Of a stretch of DNA of 64,000 nucleotides, positions 27,661-40,386 are shown in pieces. The first letter of the stretch is position 1, and every line of letters begins with the position of its first letter. Location of the stretch: assembly GCF_012273895.1 (NCBI RefSeq), contig NC_052122.1:930001-994000 (forward strand), in the 5' to 3' direction. Origin of the DNA: Zerene cesonia (Eukaryota > Arthropoda > Insecta > Lepidoptera > Pieridae). Made by a program: the position numbers and the translations under genes. The notes below the pieces were generated by a model. That model was given only the letters and a program-made list of their open reading frames with translations, had not been told where the DNA came from and made no database searches.

Positions 27661-28834
27661 CTAATTCTAATAGGTTGCATAAAACTTACATCAAATAAAA
27701 AAAGGTCGTTACCAATTTATTTTTCAAAGGTACTTACTACATAACTTTTATTAGCAAATAATAACAGTAGGTATTTAATTTTTAAATGTCTTAATTTTTT
27801 ATTTTTATTTTTAAGTAGGTATTTAAAAATATTTGGCAAATGCCTTTTCATTATAATGCGTAGGTAGGTATTTATGTAGGTAGATACATTAATAAGTAAA
27901 ATTTGCATTAAGTTTATAGAATCAATGAGAAAAATTAAAACATTCAGGTTTCGTTCTATGTTTAGTAGCTATGAAGTGTTATTATATAAAATAATACATT
28001 ATCAGTAGAAGACAATATTAAAAAAAAATTACATCACTCGTTCTAAAAATCCTTGTTCGTTTACAATGACTTCCTTTATGAGTTCGCTTTAGTAGTTGTG
28101 AATGCCCCTGACGTGCCACACGAATGTATACCCTACCGTCTTCTGTTAAAGTCTAGATTAGCTCGACAAATACAGTTTAGAATATCGAGTAAATAAATCG
28201 GGCTAGTTTAATGCAAAACTTTTGGTTTACGCTTTATGGTAAATATTTGGTGTACGTCGTATAACTGTTTTATAGATCTAGTAAAATGTTTGGTTTAATT
28301 GTGCTAGGTCAAGAGCGGGCGTTCGACAGGCGTCCTTGCGACGGCTCAACGGATAAATATTATTGTCTAAGCGGGTTTTCCGCTGTTTGGTGTTTGTACG
28401 CGTTTGTGGATGATACAGGCTGCGGGAAAACGGTGCAACGACCTCTTGGCCACATCTGATCTACCATCTTCATAGGTTAGCAAACATCCACTTGTTATGT
28501 TCTTAATTTATAAGTAATATTATTAAATCAATTTACGATCATTCACATAGTTGTAACTATTGCCATTAATTCTTATAGGTATAACTATTTTTTACGATGC
28601 TTTAAGCAAAAATCATTCTATAGTGCATTATCAAATAATCAATTACTTCAAAGTGTAGCGTAAGTGGGCCCTCAAAGCTGTTTTATCTATTTCAATAGTA
28701 TTCTGGAAACGTAGCCGTAATGAAATTGCGTGGGAGTGCGCGCGGGGCGTTCGGGGCGCGGCCTAAGGAGGCGCGGGCGCAGCGCACATGGTGGGCGGCG
28801 CACTGTTCCCTTGATCGCGGTCCGACGCGCACGT

Positions 28835-29552
28835 ATGAAGACCGAGGAGCAAACCACCGAAGAGGCGGCGCGCCGGGCGCCTGCCACGCGACGACAGGAA
28901 AAACCACCTTTTTCCTACATTGCCCTCATCGTCATGGCTATCCGACACTCTCCCAATAAAAAACTCACTCTTAGCGAAATATACGCATTTCTCCAACAAC
29001 AGTTCCCGTTTTTCCGAAGCTCTTATCAAGGTTGGAAGAATTCTGTACGGCACAACCTGAGCTTGAATGAGTGCTTCGTTAAGTTGCCCAAGGGATTGGG
29101 AAGACCCGGCAAGGGTCATTATTGGACGATCGATCCGTCATCAGAGTTTATGTTCGAAGAGGGCTCGTTCAGGCGCCGGCCGAGAGGCTTCCGCCGTAAA
29201 TGTCAAGCGTTGAAGCCACAGTTTGGTGGTGGTGGATATTTGTGTGGGGGTGGAGTGGCCGCGTTGCCTCCGTCGCAACCGTCTGGGTATGATCTTGGCG
29301 GCGGAAGTAGCTCTAGTGCGAGTGGGACTTCAGCCATAGACTACGGAGCGTGTGCATATTCTCATGCGGGGACGAGCCAGCAGCTTTCTTACGGTGGAGA
29401 GTACTGCACGTACGGCGGCATGGGAGAGCGGGAGTGGCCGCTCGCATACAGCGCCGTGGATCCAGGCTACAGACCGCCGGCGTCGTCGCCGCCATCTCGA
29501 CATGACCTCACCGACCTGATACCCAACTACCAGTACGTCACCAATGAACATG
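28835..29552 (+). CDS. FoxF: forkhead transcription factor FoxF (biniou), forkhead-domain exon
   Basis: FoxF is the conserved visceral-mesoderm forkhead factor (biniou in Drosophila). From the ATG at 28835 the exon encodes 239 residues plus one base. The winged-helix domain is at about residues 22-117: KPPFSYIALIVMAIRHSP, then GWKNSVRHNLSLNECF (recognition helix) and KGHYWTIDPSSEFMFEEG. It is followed by the FoxF-specific FRRRPRGFRRKCQALKP. The remainder is rich in Gly, Ser and Tyr and ends DLTDLIPNYQYVTNEHG at a strong donor, CATG/GTAAGT (29552/29553, phase 1). An in-frame ATG at 28730 would add 35 Arg-rich residues, but that stretch looks like GC-rich leader. Vertebrate FoxF genes also split a C-terminal exon. 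I could not find that exon here, so it either lies beyond 64 kb or was missed. The downstream repeat array is then probably intronic. Confidence 0.93.
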
Positions 29553-30777
29553 GTAAGTTTTTTTTTTGTTTTTTTCATTATTTGCATTAATTAACTTTTT
29601 AAACGTTTACGTTGTATAGCTGGTATGCAAACAGTTTTTTCTTTATTTGCAACATTAGATAGATTAGATAGATAATTATACAAATAACTACTAATAAGTA
29701 GGTATATAGTACATCGTTAATAATAATTTTTTTTTGGATAATATATATTACTTAATACGTGCGAACTTATAAGACACTAGAGTAGAATTATAATATATTT
29801 TTTATTGTTATGTTATAAATAAACAATACACCTACCACAATCGAAAAAATTTTAAAATTCTTATCAGAAATATTCGATTAAATTAAATTTAAATATTTAC
29901 TGGTGCATTACGGTTATTCAAAATGTATTATACAAATAACATATACCGGCAATTCACCTGTATGCGCAAAAACTCGAACAGCATTTAACGCGTAAATTTT
30001 AAGCTAGTAAATCTTTCAATAAGCTCTTGAGAATACCGTATCGGCTGCGTTCCTGGCTCACGTCACCTTTCAAGTGGTTTGCCCAGAAAATGACTTATTA
30101 CTCGATGATTAACAGTAGCAACTACCCACAGATTGTTGAGATAAAATACACTCTTCGCTTTTTATGCGAACATGTCATAAATAGTAACAAAACGCTTGTC
30201 AGTTATTTAATTTTAAAACATATTTCAGCCATTGTTAGAATCGCTGTTGAATTTATAATATTCGCTTTTAAAAGCGATCCTATTAACTACTTATAACACT
30301 TGTAATTGAAAAATTATTTCATTTATTACAAGCTGATCACCCCGGCTCCGGCCGAGTAGGCAGTCGTTTTTATTACAGTGCATGGAATTATTAACAAAGC
30401 AGAGACGAATCAGTTTTGGTAACATTTTTTTTCTGTCATTATATTTTCTGCAATTCGTTCAATTACTTCACTGTTTGTATTATTTATTTTCAACCGATTT
30501 CAAAATAAAGAGGGTGTTGTCAATTTGTTGAGGGGACTGTTTACTTGTGTTTTTTTACCAGATGAATTTTTACTGACCGACTTTTATTGTTTTTTTATTT
30601 TAAAACTGGTGCCTCCCATGTAGAACATTTGAGGGTGCTTTTGTTTTCTGTTAAAAATATTTATATTTATTAAGGTTTACTTTAAACAATGAATTGCACA
30701 TAAATATTCGAAAATGTAATTCAAAGAATGAAACATTATTTTCAAACTTTAAAAGCTACTTATTTAAAGCTGTAGTT
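29553..30777. other. start of FoxF intron
   Basis: AT-rich DNA without a gene. It contains a short Helitron-like end (GATCACCCCGGCTCCGGCC, about 30331-30360) and, from 30488 to about 30640, an inverse relative of the 10.7 kb repeat tail (CAACCGATTTCAAAATAAAG). The open frame 30027-30296 shows nothing recognisable. Confidence 0.5.
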
Positions 30778-30890
30778 CTACGCATGCTCCTTTACCAAGG
30801 TTGTACAATTGTTATGGGCGGAGCTTCGTTCTGAAGAACTCCTGTATGTTCATGTAGGTCTAGTTATTGTGGATCGTAATCTTACTTTTG
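30778..30890 (+). repeat. FAU copy 1
   Basis: CTACGCATGCTCC box at 30778, core GGGCGGAGCTTCGTTC...GAACTCCTG from 30816, then GGTCTAGTTATTG and GATCGTAATCTTA. First copy of the array. Confidence 0.8.
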
Positions 30891-31743
30891 CCGCCTTTCA
30901 TCAAGCCGCACCAAATGGCGTTATGCCCTTTTTAAGTTACATAGGTACCACAGATGCTTACAATCTTTACTCTGTAGTTAAAATTTAATTCCCTATAGCG
31001 AACAAGACATGTACTAAGAAGGAAAAAAGTACTTCTTGCATACATTTTAATAAAATCATTATCTACTGGATTTATCTAACCTTAATTAATAAGATTTGTT
31101 CGGTTTTTCGTACTTTTTTGTTATGCATATAGGCGCAAGAGATTTTCGTTTTTCGTAGACCTGTAGTAAAATATCATTCAATATGGTCACATCATGGTCA
31201 CGTATAAATAAGTTTTAGTAATGCCAACGTATTTCGAATCTAATTCAAGTCTGCAAGAAAATATATACATTTTTCCTGGTAACTTTCATATTTTATACGC
31301 ATGCTACAACAGGACTTTTATGTAGGCGGAGCATTTGGAAGCCTAGTAAAATAGCAGTAAATTCTAACCTAAAATGTCCTGCAGCCTGATGAACAACTAT
31401 ATTAAAATTCAAACGTGGTGTGAAATAACCTAATTAATGTATGTTTGTTTAACACTAAAATTACCATTTTTAAGAAAAAGACTAAATCACTTCGGTGGAG
31501 TTAAAAGTTTAATTTAAAGTTTAGATTAAAACCGAGCGCGACTCGCGTGATTAAAATAAATCTTTAAAATCATTTTTAAAAATGTCCGCCATGAAATTTT
31601 ATGCGAGTCGTATAGACGTGAAAATGTAACAGGTATTTACTTTCGCTTTTACAATATTAGTATAAGATGGTTCATGCTTTTTAATTTCAATTGCAAAGAC
31701 ATCGACCATAAGTTGTTCAAAACTTATGTTCAAAACGGTAGTT

Positions 31744-31845
31744 GTACGCATGCTCAGCAATTTCAAGGATGAATTTAAATGGGTGGAGCTTTATTCGGTT
31801 GAACTCCTATTCTTTATGGAGGACTAGTAAGTGCATCCTAACTTC
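31744..31845 (+). repeat. FAU copy 2
   Basis: GTACGCATGCTCAGC box, AAGGA spacer motif, GGGTGGAGCTTTATTC / TTGAACTCC stem, then GACTAGTAAGTGCATCCTAA. Followed by GCATGGTACATGC, a small palindrome. Confidence 0.85.
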
Positions 31846-31960
31846 TGCATGGTACATGCAAGTAGTTTTGTATATCTATTTGTAGACATATAACTTCTGG
31901 TAGGAATTGATATGAATAACGTATATTACACACGCGAATGAATTTATGTATATGTGAAAT

Positions 31961-32018
31961 TTAGTTTAGTTGAACTCCTATTTGTTATGAGGGCCTAGTA
32001 AGTGCATCGTAACTTCTC
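31961..32018 (+). repeat. FAU copy 3, truncated at the 5' side
   Basis: Only the 3' half is clear: TTTAGTTGAACTCCTATTTG, GGCCTAGTAAGTGCATCGTAA. No CATGC box. It lies 120 bp after copy 2, so it may be a local partial duplication. Confidence 0.7.
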
Positions 32019-32128
32019 CAGAGTACATACAGTTTTATAAGTCTATTTCTAGTTATGATTAACTAATCATAACTACTAACTAACTAGTTAGTTATACATA
32101 CCCAAGTGCATAAAGTTATATATATATA

Positions 32129-32192
32129 TGGGTGCAGCTATGTTCGGTAAATAATTTCCTATGGGGGTCTAGTAAGTGCAATATAACTGCTG
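32129..32192 (+). repeat. FAU copy 4, degenerate
   Basis: TGGGTGCAGCTATGTTCGG followed by a damaged stem (AATAATTTCCTATG) and GGTCTAGTAAGTGCAATATAA. Preceded by TATATATATA instead of the CATGC box. Confidence 0.6.
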
Positions 32193-32565
32193 CATAGTAA
32201 ACGCAGTTATGTATGTCTTTTTTAGTGTATATATAAAATCGGAGAGTATACCTACGTTCGATGGATTGCAGTCCAGAATAATTGAGAAAAAAATCTGTTC
32301 TTTCAATTGCCAATTCCTTTCTCATCCGGTACGAGTCATCTTCACACTTTAAGAGAATGGGCTTAGAAAGTAGAAAGAACAAGCAGGCTTCCCTGAAAAA
32401 GAAAAATGTTGTTTTAATTTTAATTTCAGAAGATCTCAAATAGTGGTTTGATGCGAGTATATTTAAGTGTCTTGTTAGGGCAGAATTCACTTATTACAAT
32501 TGATAGAATAATAGATATTGTAAAGTTAGTTTTATTAAATGGCGAAAAACATTGATGTGCGTGTT

Positions 32566-32674
32566 AACGCATGCTCAGCAACTTCAAGGACGTTAATAAA
32601 ATGTATGGGGTGGACAATAAGTAGCCCTCCTGCTTTCTTATGAAGATCTAGTAAATGTGAATCGTAACTTCCAC
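32566..32674 (+). repeat. FAU copy 5
   Basis: AACGCATGCTCAGCAACTTC box, AAGGACG, a shortened GGGGTGGAC core with CCTCCTG, then GATCTAGTAAATGTGAATCGTAA. The stem sequence is altered on both sides. Confidence 0.75.
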
Positions 32675-32917
32675 ATTTGCTTTTATACATTATCTAGCTA
32701 AAAACTTTGTAGGGTTGCATAAGCTCGACTAAGTATAAGGATAATGAATTGGCGCTCCGGACCATAGTAATGAGTCTTATACTTAATTTTATCTGGATAA
32801 TAAATCTGCTTATGCAATTTTTGAGTTAAGTTTAATGTTTAATGTTTAATAGTACCTAACAAATAAATTTAATGTTTAGATAAGGTAAGACCAAGTAAAA
32901 CTTTTCAAAATGTTAGT

Positions 32918-33025
32918 TGTACGCATGCTCTATGCTTTCAAGGTTGCATTACAGTGGGTGGAGCTTTGTTCGCATTGAACTCCTCTATATCATGAGATAC
33001 TAGTGAATGCATTCTAACTTCTGCA
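32918..33025 (+). repeat. FAU copy 6
   Basis: GTACGCATGCTC box, CAAGGTTGCA, GGGTGGAGCTTTGTTC / TTGAACTCCTC stem, GATACTAGTGAATGCATTCTAA. The ATGCATTC and CTGCAG palindromes are local. Confidence 0.85.
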
Positions 33026-33734
33026 GCTGATAGATAGAAGTTTTACTCTTTAGAAATTGATGTATTATAAGAACTAATTTATCGCATTACAATGTTCCCC
33101 AAAACAAGTAGCAAATAGTTAAGATGACGAAATCTGGTTAAAAGAAAATGTATATTGTTTATTTATTGACTTTACTGGCAATAAGATTGCAATTTGTAAT
33201 TAAGCAGTGTGTGAAATAATTAAAACATGGCGACCGGGCTTCATACTTGTCTAATATTAAAATCGTCGTACCAATTTATTTGATTTTAATGAAGATGAAA
33301 TGAAATAATATTTAATGGAAACATATTTCAAACGATATTAATGTAATAATATAGTTTATTAGAGACTAGCTGTCCGCCCCGACTCACCCGGGAAGTCTGA
33401 TTTTCTGTAAATTTTAACAATTACTGTCCTAATGCAAGCTAAAACAAATCTATCGAACCAAAAATCATAAACATCTCATGAGCCACTCTTAAGTTATGAG
33501 TGGTGTAATTAACATGACTTCCTTTCAATTTATATTGTTTCATATTATTTGGTGTATTATAGATTAGGAGCTGAACAGATTGATTGAATTAGGAGATTGT
33601 AGAATTCGTAAAAACGGTAAAATTACAATGTCAGATCTGATATCAGTTCTCAATTTATTATACTTAAATAAAGTTAAATGTTTAAGTATAACTACAACTG
33701 TTTGTTTAACAAACTTTACAAGTTTGTACCCATG

Positions 33735-33870
33735 CTACGCATGCTCAGCAATTACAATAACCTAACCAATAATTTCAACGTTCAAGTATTGATGTAGGCG
33801 GAGCCTAGTTCAAAAGAACTTCTATTTCATCATGATACTCTGGTTATAGGTTATCGTAAGTTTTGCAAGT
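33735..33870 (+). repeat. FAU copy 7
   Basis: CTACGCATGCTCAGCAATTA box, an enlarged spacer, TAGGCGGAGCCTAGTTC / AGAACTTC stem, then ATACTCTGGTTAT and TTATCGTAAGTTTTGC. The linker after the stem is one of the most diverged. Confidence 0.75.
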
Positions 33871-35367
33871 TGCAACTACAGTTGATTAAACTTCATAGTT
33901 TGGTGGTTGAGTTATAAACGCTTTCTTATTCGAAGAATATTCCAGACTTATTTAATCAATCAAATTTACAAAATCAATTATATTTATAATTTACTATATT
34001 TATTAATAATTTGGGAATGCAGCATTGCAAGTTAACACTGCAGGTATAACTTTCCAAATGTACTTATTTTCGTTTTGGTTCTTATATTAAGAGAAGAAAA
34101 AAATAATTGTTATATAATTAGTACCCTGTAATTTTATTTTTTACATTATTCATAAATTGGACAATATCTTACACAAAAGTACGAATAAATAAAATGAGGA
34201 GACGAGACGGCAACCAACGATTTTATTTTGATATTTGATTCTTGGGGGGAATTTGAAAAGGACTTCAACAATGAGTTATGTATAACTCGTAAAACAAAAT
34301 CGCAAAAATCAACAATTGACTTAATAATAACTGCTTGTGTACTTATCAAACAAAACTTTATTGTGAAAATTGTTAAACTTAATAATAATGTAATTTTTTT
34401 ACATTCGAATCTTAATTTAAAGATTGCTCCCGTGTTGGGAGATGATAATTAAAGAGGAGGAGACAATTAATGTTCTATTCCTAATACACCCTTCACAAAA
34501 GTATAAAAATAAAGTGCTTATTTTCCTGTGTATATTGGTGGAAAGTTTTCATTGAAACAAATGATAAAGATTAGGAAATAAAACCTTCCCTTAAAATTGA
34601 ATTATTTGTCCATTCAAATAAATGTATTGGGTTAATATTATTTATTATGTTAATTGCTTTATTTTTTTGGGTTATTGCTTTTAAAATATGAACCTAATTA
34701 ATACTGTATTTTACATAGTTTTATATTTGAACTTCAATAACTTTTTGTTTTGCCTTTTTGTTAGAATATAAAAATAGAAGAGACATAACTAAGTAAATTC
34801 AAGACAGTCTTATAAAACAGTCTTATAAATTCAATGGACAACAATAGTATCTATGCCTCCCCTTTATTTTTAGCAGAAATATGTGTTCAAGTTTTGAAAG
34901 TTAATAATTGTTATCGAAAATTTTGAATTGATTCCAGCATCTATCTTCCTTATTTCAATTTCTTTATAAAACCTATAATTGAAATGTCGTATCAATTAGT
35001 TACGTTTTAATAAATAACTATTATAATTATTAAATTAGAACTAGTAACTCTTTGATGTGTTATTTTTATTTGTACCTTTTTATGGAGCTTGTTATATTAT
35101 GTAGGTAACATAATATTTAGTTACTTTCGTATTTAGAATATAACTAAGGATTATCTGGTAGTAAAATCCCATTAAGCCTGGGAACATTAATTAACTAATA
35201 ATGGTTTGAACTAATCATTCCTGTAGTTTTAAAAGTTGGAACAGTTATTACGCTTTGAAGTTTTTAAGGTGCCCAGGTAAATAAATATACTTACACAAGC
35301 CGGCGGAGTGGTGTTGAGAAAATATATATTATGAGCCTTTAATGTTTGTATTCTATACATCTATAAA

Positions 35368-35484
35368 TGACAAAAATTTACGATATACAAATACTAGAGG
35401 CTCATAAATCAAAAGAGTTTTTATAAACTAGCTCCACCCCTTTCAATTGTTTAACCTTGTAGTGACCGAGCATGCGTACAACTA
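35368..35484 (-). repeat. FAU copy 8, inverted
   Basis: Read on the minus strand: GTACGCATGCTCGGTCACTA, CAAGGTTAAACAATTGAAAG, GGGGTGGAGC, then CCTCTAGTATTTGTATATCG and TAAATTTTTG. Its CAAGGTTAAACAA(T/C)TGAA segment matches copy 9, so the two are sister copies in opposite orientation 400 bp apart. Confidence 0.85.
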
Positions 35485-35872
35485 TATAAGATTCTATTTT
35501 AGTTTTAAATATGTTTTAAGAACACAGACATTCTTTGCCACATGATATTATTAAACTGTTCCTCCATTATCCCTTTTAGCGTAACTTTTAAATGGACTAA
35601 AAAACTTTTTTGATTTAAAGTTTAAAGTTTTCTTTGCTTATTAAATCAGTTAATAATTTAACAACAACTTAATACACCAAAACAAAACTTTATTTTTAAA
35701 TAAAGGCGAGCCTCTTTACAATTAAACGTAGAAATTATTAAAAGCTTTTCGCTTGATGATCTTGTTCTAATCGAAAATTGGAAAACATATAATTCTTTCT
35801 GTTATTATTTTGTCTGTGTTCTAAAAAAGTATTTGCAACTTTTACTGAAACTTGCATAGTTAGTTAGTACGG

Positions 35873-35982
35873 CGTACGCATGCTCAGGAAAACAAGGTTA
35901 AACAACTGAAGGGGGGTGGTGCTATTTTATAAAACCCCTATGTTTTATGAACCTCTAGTAATTGCGTATCGTAAGTTTTTGT
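35873..35982 (+). repeat. FAU copy 9
   Basis: CGTACGCATGCTCAGGA box, AAGGTTAAACAACTGAAGGG, GGGGTGGTGC, AAAACCCCTATG, then CCTCTAGTAATTGCGTATCG and TAAGTTTTTG. Sister of copy 8. Confidence 0.85.
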
Positions 35983-36267
35983 CACATATATATGTTATAG
36001 GAGAATAACGGGCAAAGGCACAGATTACTTATTGGTCAGGGCACATATTTATTTAAATTATAATATTATTTAATTTATGAATTTGGAATAAAGTCATCGT
36101 TCCACCTCTACATATTTTGAATAGTTGACTGCTTACCGAAAATATAAAGACATTAGCTACGCATCTATATCTAAATTGTTTTACATTAACGTATAGGCCT
36201 TATGCAGATCATAGATTTCCGTCGCTGAATGATATGAGAAACTTATTTAAAACTTTTGGGTTAAAGT

Positions 36268-36382
36268 TAGTTGTGCACATACTCAGATACTGCAAGATCA
36301 AACTATTGAAAGGGGTGGAGTTTATGAAACATATCTCTTGTTTATGGGTCTCTAGTAACTGTATATCGCAAATTTTGTAACT
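36268..36382 (+). repeat. FAU copy 10
   Basis: GTTGTGCACATACTCAG box (mutated), CAAGATCAAACTATTGAAAG, GGGGTGGAGTTTATG, GTCTCTAGTAACTGTATATC, CGCAAATTTTG. Same subgroup as copies 8 and 9. Confidence 0.8.
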
Positions 36383-37517
36383 TTATATCTACTTACTACT
36401 AGTAAGTAAGCTTCAATTGGGGTTTTTAGATTCTTTCTCTTCTTAGATAGGTTGCTTCAAAAAAAAAAAAAGGACGCTGTCGCTATCGTTAAGTGTAAAG
36501 AACAATTTTATTCATAATTATAAAATATATAAGTCGGAGTGAACGCGGTTTTTTGGGAAAACAAGTAAGAACTAAGAACTCCATATAACTTGATATATTG
36601 TTTTTATTTAGTAGTTATAAGGCGTTATTCATCGTATATTGCTATACTTTACAGAAATAAACTCATTTTATGAGTATTATCATTGCAATCTATTATTCAG
36701 CAAACTGTTATGGATTAGTGTCAGTGTCTTTTAGGTCGGCAATTCCGTGATGCGTGCCCTTCTTTTCCTTCTCAAATCGTAGATATATAGCAGTTTTTCC
36801 TTTCAGGCTCAGGAATTTGGAATCATATTTCTATAGCCCAAATGTTCGGATGTTTATCAAGTCTATTTCCGAACTCATTGAGCGCTTCATTTCGTCATTA
36901 ACAGTTCGGATTTTGAGATCGTGCTATACGTGTTGGTTTGTAACACACCAATGAGCATTTGTGATCATCCTAAGCATTATAGATTGAAACCCTTGCAAAG
37001 CAATTAATTTTTTAAAAACAGTTAATTTTTTTGTTGAAAAGCCAGTACACTTTTAGTGAAATGCCAAGAGATTTACCGATTACACTTCCTTGAGAGGAAG
37101 ATCATTATGTATCCTCCTTGTCTTCTTTGAAAAATTCTCTTGATATGACTTGAGAAATATGAAGTTATTTGTCCGCACATGAGAATTATTTTACATATTA
37201 GATATTGAAATGTCGCAATGCAGTGTTTTATGTTCTTATAGTCTTTATGGCGTTTTTTCTATCAGTCTATGGACTTGTTTTGCTTTACCATGTTTTTGTC
37301 TAAGTCCAAATTGGTGGTCAGGTAGGATTTTGTTTTTTCTACAACAATTCTACATTTCGATATAAACATGTAAAATCTAACTCTTCCACGCGTAAGAGTT
37401 AGATTTAGATTAGATTTTGTGTTCACATTCTCAGTCTAAGAACGACCATCGTATTTCGTTGAAAATTAATACGAAGTTGTAAAGTTTTTCAAAGCTTTGT
37501 TTAAAATGTTACCTAAT

Positions 37518-37608
37518 TGTACGCATGCTCCAATTCTTCTTAAGGGGGTCCTGTACAACTCCTTCATGATCATGAACTTCAAGTTATTCTGTATCGTAAT
37601 TTTACTAA
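37518..37608 (+). repeat. FAU copy 11, core deleted
   Basis: TTGTACGCATGCTCC box is intact but the GGTGGAGC strand is reduced to AAGGGGGTCC before TACAACTCCTTC. The linker has CAAGTTATTC and TGTATCGTAATTTTAC remains. Confidence 0.65.
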
Positions 37609-38894
37609 GTACTTATCTGTAAACTCACTGTAGCAGGTCCTTACCTAAAGGAAAAATAATTAGTCATTCTTCTAAATAGATCGTAATTTATAAAAAAAAC
37701 TCCATCACTGTAATCACATAAATATTTTAAAACTTTGCTTTAAATTATTGTTTTATACGAATCTAGTGTTTTTGTCGCTAGATGTGTTTTGAGTTTGTTA
37801 GTGTTTTACATATCGAATGGTTATGGTTAAATTAAATTCGTTATTTAGATTTTGCATTTGATGAAACGGATCGAAAATTGCAAAGCTTAGTATGTTCTTA
37901 ACTTCAGTATTTTTCTAAAAATTCACCAAGATTTAATTTGTTTCATAAAATGGCAATTTACTTCATTAGGTTCCTTTTATAGATACAACAAAATCTTAAT
38001 ATTTAAGAGATAAGCTCCTGATCTTCATGAAAATCTAGTTGAATGCAGTTAATGTAACGCCTACACACTAAAGGCTTGGCCTCTCCTCTGTTATGATTAA
38101 TGTCAGAACGGTTTTTTTAAGAAAACACTTTGATTTTATTAAAATACTATTATAGAAAAATACTCGTTGCATATCTGGTTACAGTTGACATTTTCCAATT
38201 TTTAATATTATGTATTTTTAATCCTTATATCTTATTCTTTTCCAATTGACGGAATTAAGAGATTTATTGAGTAGTTCGAAATTCTTATGCATTTCTTAAA
38301 ATATGTTTATGTAGCGTAATACTGCGACATATTGTTATTTGATAAAAGTATAATCGGCACTTGAATGTTTAAAACGTTATACTTGTACGCATAATATATA
38401 TTAAATAAAATTTATATTTTATAAACTTATATTATAACATAATTATAAAATTAAATAAAACTTAACCCTTTCATTCGTCTAGAATAACTTCTTTTTATGA
38501 AAATTCAGTAATAATTTAATTTATGTCAAATCCTTTCTTCCCTCAAATTTCTTTGGTTGAAACTTTACTAAAAAGCTTATTATCTTAACTGAGTATAATT
38601 AATTAATGCAAACTTTGCAAAACTTTATGGCTAATGGACGTCACTTTCCGTGACAATAACCAGATATTCAGAAGAACTTGGAGGTTTCCTATTTATTGTT
38701 ATCATACTCTCGCTCAATGCAATAAGTAGTTACAATTATACTTTTTTATGTAATATGTTAAAATAAGTAATAATCATGTAATATTACACTGATTATCAAA
38801 TTATTCCTGAGATTTGCGCGTTCAAAACAACTTTTAAGCTTTAGGATATTATTATTAAAGATGGCAATAAAATATTTTTGTAGTTTTGATATAG

Positions 38895-39015
38895 TTGTAC
38901 GCATGCTCAGTTACTTCAAGGTTGTAGTAAAGAAGTGGGTGGAGCTCTGTTAGTTCGAAACAACCACTTTTAACTTATGCGAACCTAGTCATTGCGTTTC
39001 GTAAGTTTTACTCTG
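38895..39015 (+). repeat. FAU copy 12
   Basis: TTGTACGCATGCTCAGTTAC box, CAAGGTTGTAGTAAAG, GGGTGGAGCTC, a disturbed stem (TAGTTCGAAACAACC), then TATGCGAACCTAGTCATTGC and GTTTCGTAAGTTTTAC. Links the early type to the TATGCGA-type linker. Confidence 0.8.
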
Positions 39016-39254
39016 TTGTATGTGTAAAGTTAAAGTTATTTTAAAGCCTTGTATAAAAAATAACAGGTAGTCTGGTCAACATGTAGGCAAATAATGAATG
39101 CTTTTAATTTTTTTTTGAACTTTATTCAGTTAAAATTGAACTTTATAGAGTTAAAGTACAATCAATTATCCTATTTCCTAATGTATGTTAAATAAAGGCT
39201 ATTACATATATTGCTTACATATATAACTACCTGAACATACAACATACTTTACAG

Positions 39255-39566
39255 TTGTATTATCTTAAAGCTATGACAGATTATCAAGAAAATGAGGAAA
39301 AATTATGCAAAAAATGTAAAAAACATGTATCTGTATGTATCCAACAGGACGGTGGTCTCATAAATTTGGTTATTTTGATTATGTTCAATAAACGATATGA
39401 TTTGTTTAGTCGTGCCGACAGACGTTGTCTCGTCTTACGCCCGATGTTAATAATAATAATCAATCCATTTTCTGACAAAACCTTGTCAATAACCAATCTG
39501 AACTATAATAATTCTTATAATAGAAGAGTCAGTTCCAATTTCTGTCAGCAGATAAATCCAATATAA
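39255..39566 (+). CDS. doubtful open frame between array copies 12 and 13
   Basis: A 103-codon frame beginning MYYLKAMTDYQENEEKLCKK, with a Lys/Cys-rich start (KLCKKCKKHVSVC) and then AT-driven hydrophobic residues. I recognise no family, and no splice or start context supports it. It may be chance or a transposon scrap. Confidence 0.15.
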   Translation: MYYLKAMTDYQENEEKLCKKCKKHVSVCIQQDGGLINLVILIMFNKRYDLFSRADRRCLVLRPMLIIIINPFSDKTLSITNLNYNNSYNRRVSSNFCQQINPI

Positions 39567-39658
39567 ATAATCCACTTATAATTCACATGATCATGCAATT
39601 GAACTTAATAAGGCAAGTAGTTGGCGGTAGAATTTATAACCCTCGGACTACTTTTAGA

Positions 39659-39797
39659 GTCACGCTGACTGACACGCTGACTGGTGCTGACAGCTGAAAT
39701 GTATGAACCTCTATGAAGCGTTTTTGAATTAGACGAAAGATAGAATTCCATACGTTTCGGCTGTCAATACTCACAGTCAGTATACGGTCAGCGTGAC
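39659..39797. mobile_element. short MITE with subterminal repeats
   Basis: GTCACGCTGAC at 39659-39669 is matched by GTCAGCGTGAC at 39787-39797 (11-bp perfect inverted ends). CACGCTGACTGGTG and AGTCAGTATAC are subterminal near-repeats, and CTGACAGC / GGCTGTCA lie further in. Total about 139 bp without coding capacity. Confidence 0.75.
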
Positions 39798-40235
39798 ACC
39801 ACACCAGACTAACTTTAATTTTTATTTATTGCTTATTATATACATATATACACTTTAAAATAACCCTTATGTAATCAAAATAAGTCCTTCAAGTATTTGA
39901 TAGTTTCTTATGCTTTAGATGTAGTAATGCAAGTAGAGACCATTCATTATAAATACATTATATACATTACATATTTTGTTTGAAAAAAAATAAAGGGTTA
40001 AGTGTATTAATTATTTTTACCAATTCAATCTGTCGCTAAAGGACCAACTTAAAAATAATTCGATTAATTATTGTAGTCATATTTTAAATGTAAATAGATG
40101 TAAGATATAAGTAAATAGATGTAAGTAAATAGATGTTTTGGAAAAGGGACATCTTTTATGATTTGATTGAATTGCTACTCACATACAGTCGAGGGGTAAA
40201 TGAGCACGTCCAATGTAATATTTTACTTTAAATCT

Positions 40236-40386
40236 AGAGGGAGCTATCAGGAGCTATTTACGGAAGAACTCTTGTTAGGTTATGCGATTCTAGTAACTCC
40301 GTATCGTAAATTTTATATATTTAATATAGATATGTCTGGTCTGGCATTATTCAATAGTTCATGACCCGTTTCCTCTGTGAGGCATA
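40236..40386 (+). repeat. FAU copy 13
   Basis: First copy with the younger layout. GGGAGCTATC then GAACTCTTGTTAGGTTATGC, GATTCTAGTAACTCCGTATC, GTAAATTTTATAT, and at 40372-40382 CCTCTGTGAGG, the 3' hairpin seen in later copies. No CATGC box. Confidence 0.85.

Larger units (their letters stand above)
21600..28834. other. long gene-free region upstream of FoxF
   Basis: Seven kilobases without a supported gene. It contains a weak minus-strand open frame (22165-22488), a GACGGC...GCCGTC inverted repeat near 23664-23687, GC-richer blocks at about 24380-24640, 24960-25110, 27180-27310 and 28310-28460, repeat tails at 25770-26203, and a fragment of the forkhead exon at 27615. The size and position would suit FoxF regulatory DNA, but no site was proven. 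Confidence 0.45.

Noticed and set aside
28687..29119. Minus-strand GC-rich frames opposite FoxF
   Set aside because: Shadows of the forkhead exon; no independent features.
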